Source: Triglochin maritima | Taxonomy: Eukaryota; Streptophyta; Magnoliopsida; Alismatales; Juncaginaceae | Assembly (NCBI GenBank): GCA_963682175.1 | Contig: OY821771.1 | Coordinates: forward strand, 42,428,201 to 42,492,200 | Direction: 5' to 3' | Length of the DNA stretch: 64,000 nt | In this document: in pieces, positions 58,687 to 64,000 of the stretch | Layout: every line of letters starts with the position of its first letter | How positions within the stretch are numbered: the first letter of the stretch is position 1 | Made by a program: the position numbers and the translations under genes | Notes under the pieces: generated by a model | Told to the model about the DNA's origin: nothing | Seen by the model: the letters and a program-made list of their open reading frames with translations, nothing else | The model's database searches: none

Positions 58687-59965
58687 GACCATTTGTAACC
58701 TTCACTCCGGTCATGAGTTTTATTTCTCTTATCTCCCTTCCACATCAGTTTTTTTTCTCATCAACATCAATTTTCTTTCTCCCCAACTCACTTTCTTTTA
58801 TTTCCAATATTATTCACATCTTAACCGCAACCCACCACAACACATCTCTCTCATTTACATCAATTTTTATTCCCACCAACTTTTATTCTATTCCAAAAGT
58901 AATTATATTTACCTAAAACATTAATAATTCAAAAAAAAAATTAGCATATAATTATTATTAATAATAAAACAAATACATATTTATTTAAACGATTGTACGT
59001 AGCAAAATACAACAAAATATTACATTACCTAAATATCATTAAAATGAAAATGCATACTAATAAAACACACAATTAATTTTCACTTCGTCCGAATCGATGC
59101 TATATGTGGTCGATCAAGTCAGATCTGAGGCGCGAGATACGTGTTTTTTCACGAATGAGCTCTATGTTGTTCATGTATGTATTAATGTCCACAATACGAG
59201 CGGTGGAGAATTGATTCGAACCTGGAGTTGATGTGTCGTTTAAGTTGGGTGGGTGGTCATGTTCAACCTATGTTGTATCATAAATAGTGGAATACGAGCC
59301 TCGTTCGTCCTTCACTATCATATTGTGCATTATGATGCATGCAGTGATAATCTTGTTGAGGATGTCAACGTTCCACGCAAGAGAGTAAACTTTTATGATT
59401 GCCCACCACGACTGCAGCACTCCAAATGCGTGTTTTACGTCTTTACGTGCTCTTTCCTGATATTGTGCAAATAATCTTTCCTTAAGAGATTGGGGGAGCG
59501 AGTTAGACTTCACGAAGGTTGCCCACTGCGGATAAATATCATCTGTAAGGTAATATCCATATTATAAGGGCGATCGTTGACTGAGTACTGAACGGTTGGC
59601 GGGCATCCTTCTAACACGTCATTAAAACATGAGACCGCTTAAGGACGTTCAAGTTGTTACAAGACTTCAATACCGAAGAAGGAATCTCATATTTCAGTGT
59701 AAGCATTATAATGTATTTTAATTTCAATTTAAGGGTTGTGTCTTTCTATTTTTAATCCATCTGAACTGCAGAATTGTTTTTAAGTTATTCCATTTATTTT
59801 AAATAAATCTTAATAAAAATCCAACTATTTAAAAAATAATGCATCCAAATCATTTAAACCCAAAATTATATACACTACAAAAAAATAAAAAATTATTAAT
59901 AATTGAAATAAAAATAAAACACATGACCGGGTTGGGGTCATCCTACGACCCCATTATTGGTGGTC
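58687..59965 (-). mobile_element. PIF/Harbinger element with transposase remnant
   Basis: It is flanked by the 3-bp duplication TAA (58684-58686 and 59966-59968). Ends GACCATTTGTAA and, inverted, GACCACCAATAA are the inverted repeats. The left third is the CT-rich filler also seen in the 3.6, 26.7 and 52.1 kb elements. The middle codes on the minus strand for a transposase tail. Confidence 0.88.
59268..59575 (-). pseudogene. PIF/Harbinger transposase C-terminal fragment
   Basis: The minus strand reads YYLTDDIYPQWATFVKSNSL, then LKERLFAQYQERARKDVKHA and FGVLQSWWAIIKVYSLAWNV. It ends DILNKIITACIIMHNMIVKD. This is the end of the DDE_Tnp_4/plant transposon protein family. The upstream part of the protein is missing or unreadable, so the copy is inactive. 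Confidence 0.88.
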
Positions 59966-60829
59966 TAAAAATACTCCAAAATCGTATTACTTATGATGCT
60001 TCTAAATGGAAACGTGTCTTATAACTTTAAAGTTATTTTGATGTTTGTCATTACTCGCTATGTGTGGATGTTTGATGTTGTTTGATCTGAATCTGTGAAT
60101 GTTTAGATTATGAATTTTTGGAGGTTTTGATAATAAATTTATAGATGCTTGATGTTAAATATTGTAAGTAGTATAAGTTTAGTTTGTTATTAGTTTATCC
60201 ATTTGACAAGTTTTTATCAATTTAACCATTTACTCAATTTTTATATTGATTTTAGTATTCATTAAGTATTAACCATATAACCATTTAACCGTCTAAAACC
60301 GTTTAATTAAATAAAACGGGTAGAGTCATGGGTAGAAGTAAAAATAAACGGATTTCTAACAGAACTGCGAACCGTTTAATTAGACAGGTAGGATCATGAG
60401 CAAGACATATAACCATAACGAATCGTCCATTTAGATCCTTATGTATTATGTACGATGACTTTAAAGAGCGAGCCTTTTGGACAAAAGGAAATGTTAACAT
60501 AATTAGTTATCACACAAAAAAACACAATTAGTTATCAAGGAGTTACTTGTAACATTGATTAGCTGTCTCAAAAAAAATTGACGTGATTAGTTGTAATGGA
60601 GTAACCTAAATCGGAGATTACACGTACAAAGTTTGAGTTGTCATTATTTTGTGGATTTTTTTTTTTTTGCAATCGTCTCGTTGAGTACAATTTTACAATA
60701 CTATTTTTTTTTCGTTGAAACATAAAAACACATAAATTGTTTCCTAAGACAACTCATTTTGGTCTTATAAATGTCACCTATGGACTTCAATGTAGGTACC
60801 CATATCGATCTACTTGATCACCTTATGGT

Positions 60830-61545
60830 GGATACGGATCATCTCCAATTGCTTAAGAATTGGACAGGTCCAATTTGTTAAATCCTAATCATCAATTTTG
60901 AATGAATGGTAGAGATATTCTTAAGGTCAATTAGCATCATTTAATACGCCCAACACATGATTTTATGGTACTTATGGGTTGATTTAGCAAGTTCTCATTA
61001 ATTAAACGTTTTTATCTTATTTTCGACAAAATTATTACATTGTACGACGACAATTGCAATAAGATGGGTGGATAAGCAAAGATATATCGAACCTCAATCT
61101 ACTCATTGCACGAGTGATCTTTCTTTTTAGATAAATGGAAGGAAAAAAACAAGATAATTTTTTCCAAGTTATCCATCAAATTAACGTATCAAACCATTTT
61201 CACAATACCAAAAAAATTCTTAATATATGTTATGAAATGTAAAATAAATTTATCACATATTTCATTGGTAAGTTTAAGTTACTTATTTTGTATTCATAAT
61301 CAATAAATAGGTTGACGCTGATTTAATGATTGCAAATTATGCTTTGATGAATTTGACAATAAAGCACTTCTGATTTAAGAAATGAGAATTTGCAAAATCA
61401 ATACATGTTAATATCATGTTTGCCCACACATTTAATGATGTTTGTTGGTCCATAAGATGATCTCTACCATCCATTTGAAATAGATGGTTAGGATTGAACC
61501 GATTGGATCTCTCCAAAACTTAAGCAATTGGAGACCATCCGGGTC
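60830..61545. mobile_element. MITE with about 95-bp terminal inverted repeats
   Basis: The left end (60830-60925) and the reverse complement of the right end (61447-61545) align through CATCTCCAATTGCTTAAG versus GGTCTCCAATTGCTTAAG, AATCCTAATCATC versus AATCCTAACCATC, and ATGGTAGAGAT. Such long inverted repeats suggest the Mutator group, but no clean 9-bp duplication is visible. The interior is AT-rich and non-coding. Confidence 0.8.
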
Positions 61546-63060
61546 CCCCAATGGTTGCTCCCAAACAAAAACAATTAATGTATCAAACCGTAGAAACATT
61601 GAATATGTATACAGATATACCTTTGTTTTCTAGCCGTATGATTTAAGACCTTGGTGCAACCAAAGTTTCAATTTTTGGCTTCCTAATATGTCAATTCCAG
61701 ACCAACTTGGGTGTGTACCTACAATGATTCACAAACAAATAAAGGAGTCCATGCTCAACTTCCTTCAAAAATTTGTTCGGATATAACTTGTCATGATTTC
61801 ACTGTATAAATGTGTTTCAAAAAATCATCCATTCCCTTATTCTCTTCCGGGATGAAACCAAGTTTAAACTGTAGCTTCCTAATATGTCCAAACCTGCTTG
61901 AGGTTTACTTGATTCACAAATACATGAAGCCATGAAGGAGTACTGCACTGCGCATTTCTTCCCAAATTCATTCTTTTAGTTATTTGGAAGACAACTTTTT
62001 TCTACTGTACGTTGTTGCATTGCTGGACTAATCTTTCAAAAGTAGGGAGGGCGAGATTCTGATGTGCATGTACTAATTTTAGCTTGTGACTGACTACACT
62101 CGTCTCACATGCTAACAGTAGCATTTACATTGGCTTGGCTTATCAAAAAAATAAAAATAAAAATACATTGTCTTGCCTTTGAGCTAGTCAAACTATATCA
62201 ATGTCATTTATTATGTTAGTTTGAATTGTTCAGTGAGAAAGCAAATCAGATGAAGATAGTGAGATCAAAAGTGAGATCAAACGCAATGGGGAGTCGTCGC
62301 AGCGGGAAAGTAGCGTCATCAAACTCAATTCTCTTTCGGGTGTTAGAAGAAGTTAGATTGCAGAGCACATCCAGGAGTGAAATCGTGATGGGACTCATTG
62401 GTCAAAAATCCTCTTAGGCCGATGTTGTGCGGAAGACAGTGGGAGGGCTTTGGTTTATTTTGAGGCTATAATACTCGTGTAATGTGTGTCTTTGTGTAAC
62501 AATCTTCAAAAACTACGATTGCATTTTTTTGTTGATGTGGTTGTGACTCATAGTCAAATCATAATATTAATCTAAAATAATTTGATTATCAAAAATTTAA
62601 CAAAAACAAATAAAAAGATAAAGACACATTAAGTTTCTTACAAATCAATCACCTAAAACATTAATATGTGACCAGAACATGTATCAAAGGTTGAGATGGC
62701 CAAGGCAATTTGAATCTTTGGAAGTTCTGCTCTTTGTATCTTACATTACATTTGTTTTTGTTATGACTTAAAATTCTTCGGTGCCACTTCCATCTCGGGA
62801 CTGCGTCTTTGCAACCACAACCTTATCAGTTAACCACATTCTTTCCTGTTAGATAATATTTTGTTGACGTTATTTATACACTACTGGAGCAAAGTCCAAC
62901 CTGTAAGACTTCTCAGTTTCACACTGTAACCAATATGTTACAGGAAAAAATTTCAAAATAAGTTTTTTTTTAAATTTTACCAAAATAGACTTCTATAAAA
63001 AGTATTTCTCAAACTAGACCCGTTGCCACAACGTGGTGACACGTGACGACGACGGGTTTT
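61546..63060. other. Mostly unassigned non-coding stretch
   Basis: A diverged duplication of about 180 bp (around 61650-61760 and 61850-61960) shares CTTCCTAATATGTC, TGATTCACAAA and GAAGGAGT. The frame 62226-62417 (+) has no recognisable domain. Confidence 0.4.
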
Positions 63061-63077
63061 GTTTTTTTGTGCATAGA

Positions 63078-63367
63078 GAACTCGGCACAGGTGATGACGA
63101 GTTCTTTTTTGTTTTTTATTGGCCAACACTTGAAACTTTTCACTCAGGAGGCGATTCAAATAGAACTCGGCACTAAGAGTGCCGAGTTCTCTTTAAGAAA
63201 CATCTCCTGAAGCTCAGATCGTGCATGAGACGGTTGACGCGCCAGGAGAACAGTTTTTCAAATATAACTCGGCATCCTAGATGTCGATTTCTAAAGGAAT
63301 AACTCGGCGTTTCTCACGTCGAGTTCACTTAAAAAGAAGTGAACTCGGCGTTACAAACGTCGAGTTC
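63078..63367. repeat. Five GAACTCGGC-type palindromes with different cores
   Basis: Dyads lie at 63078-63104, 63163-63189, about 63266-63290, 63301-63326 and 63341-63367. Outer arms are GAACTCGG...C(C/G)GAGTTC. The inner bases differ but still pair, as in CACT/AGTG, ATC/GAT, CGT/ACG and CGTT/AACG. They lie just upstream of a TATA box. Confidence 0.85.
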
Positions 63368-63374
63368 CGTCGGG

Positions 63375-63384
63375 CTATAAAAGC
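63375..63384 (+). promoter_or_regulatory. TATA box of a transcript leading off the window
   Basis: CTATAAAAGC sits in GC-richer DNA, followed by a leader with TTAGGGTTTCG, typical of plant 5' UTRs. A TGGAG-context start codon lies near 63984. The palindromes upstream suggest a transposon promoter, but the coding part is outside the window. Confidence 0.55.
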
Positions 63385-64000
63385 AGCCTGACGCCCCCAC
63401 TCTCCCCATCCGCCGAGTTTCCGAGTTTTTAAGGTTAGGGTTTCGATTATTTTCGTTTTCCACCGTTTTCTTGACTTTTTTATGTATTAGGATAATATAC
63501 ATTGTTGTTTTATGTATGATTGTAGTGTTTTTGTTGGTTTAGGAACCCGTTTTGGTGCAAATTCGAATTCGATTTTGGGTTTTTAGGCAAAACGTTTTAT
63601 TTCTTGTTTGTTAGTTGATTATTGATTTTAGTTTTGTTGATTATAGATCTACGGTAGTCAACTTAAAAATAGTTGAATTTAAGTATGATTATTGTGATTA
63701 AAATTAGATTTTTTGTTGTTATTTATGTTTGAATGTATGTTAAATTGAATGACCGTAAACTTAAAAGTCATTTATTTGAGTTTAAATGTATGTGAGAATT
63801 GAAGTTTGTAGTATTATTAGTTTTTTTCTACCGTGCATGTTTAAATTTACCAATTTGAAAAATATAGGGGAGATACTGTCAAAATTTAAAATAAAATATT
63901 TGACATGATTCGTAACGTTGTTTATTGTAGTTGATTTTATTGGAGAGATTGTTCGATGTTTACAGCCGTTTGCTACTACACTCGATGGAGGTAATTTTTA
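63385..64000 (+). other. Presumed 5' leader or first intron, no coding seen
   Basis: AT-rich sequence with a GTAATTTT donor-like site at the very end of the window. Its gene, if any, lies to the right. Confidence 0.35.

Larger units (their letters stand above)
58074..60441. mobile_element. hAT-type element carrying two nested insertions
   Basis: It begins TAGGGCCGTAAATG and its reverse-complemented end begins TAAGGATCTAAATGG. An exact 8-bp duplication TGTATTAT (58066-58073 and 60442-60449) flanks it, as expected for hAT. The element-own sequence is AT-rich without a transposase. Inside are a hAT MITE (58139-58464) and a Harbinger element (58687-59965). Confidence 0.88.

Overview
The window is plant nuclear DNA, almost certainly from an angiosperm and probably a eudicot. 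Evidence for this is spliced genes with GT-AG introns, a plastid-type fatty-acid enzyme, a plant-specific FCS-like zinc-finger gene, and dense nested Copia, MULE, hAT, Harbinger, LINE and SINE insertions. Only three host genes can be supported. They are a SCO1-like HCC2 gene cut by the left edge (189-3015, +), an FLZ zinc-finger gene (34892-36231, -) and a plastid FabZ 3-hydroxyacyl-ACP dehydratase (53330-57742, -). No rRNA, tRNA gene or CRISPR array is visible.

Layout. 0-3.3 kb: HCC2. 3.6-13 kb: Harbinger-type MITE, a truncated long LTR, a decayed MULE with its related MITE, and another MITE. 13.4-26.2 kb: a large decayed Mutator-like element with two convergent genes, PMD-coiled coil-Ulp1 on + and a FAR1-like transposase on -. 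The transposase is split by a 6.6 kb LTR retrotransposon (target duplication CTCAC), whose own 3' LTR is split by a 1.5 kb solo LTR (GAGGA). 26.7-28 kb: MITE and hAT remnants. 28.5-32.8 kb: a young, nearly complete Copia element (GAGGG) with two frameshifts and a deleted reverse-transcriptase N-terminus. 34.9-36.2 kb: FLZ. 36.5-40.6 kb: degenerate tandem repeats. 40.6-44.8 kb: a long LTR containing a nested solo LTR. 46.2-47.2 kb: a 5'-truncated LINE. 47.5-50.7 kb: a 21-bp array interrupted by a second solo LTR of the same family (AAAAC). 53.3-57.7 kb: FabZ, with SINE and RTE-like insertions in its long intron. 58.1-60.4 kb: a hAT-type element holding a hAT MITE and a Harbinger element. 60.8-61.5 kb: a long-TIR MITE. 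63-64 kb: palindromes and a TATA box leading off the right edge.

The most unusual signal is in the LTRs. Three LTR families carry short palindromes with fixed arms and a variable centre, arranged as doublets at fixed distance. In the solo LTR at 18.3-19.8 kb there are eight doublets of CGGTNNACCG with starts exactly 19 bp apart. In the LTR element at 17.8-24.4 kb there are five doublets of GCGGCG-N4-CGCCGC with starts exactly 32 bp apart. In the 2.2 kb LTR family the CGGTNNACCG sites again fall at 19 bp in several pairs. This looks like a phased protein-binding or hairpin system, but that is inference. All positions and exon borders were read by eye.
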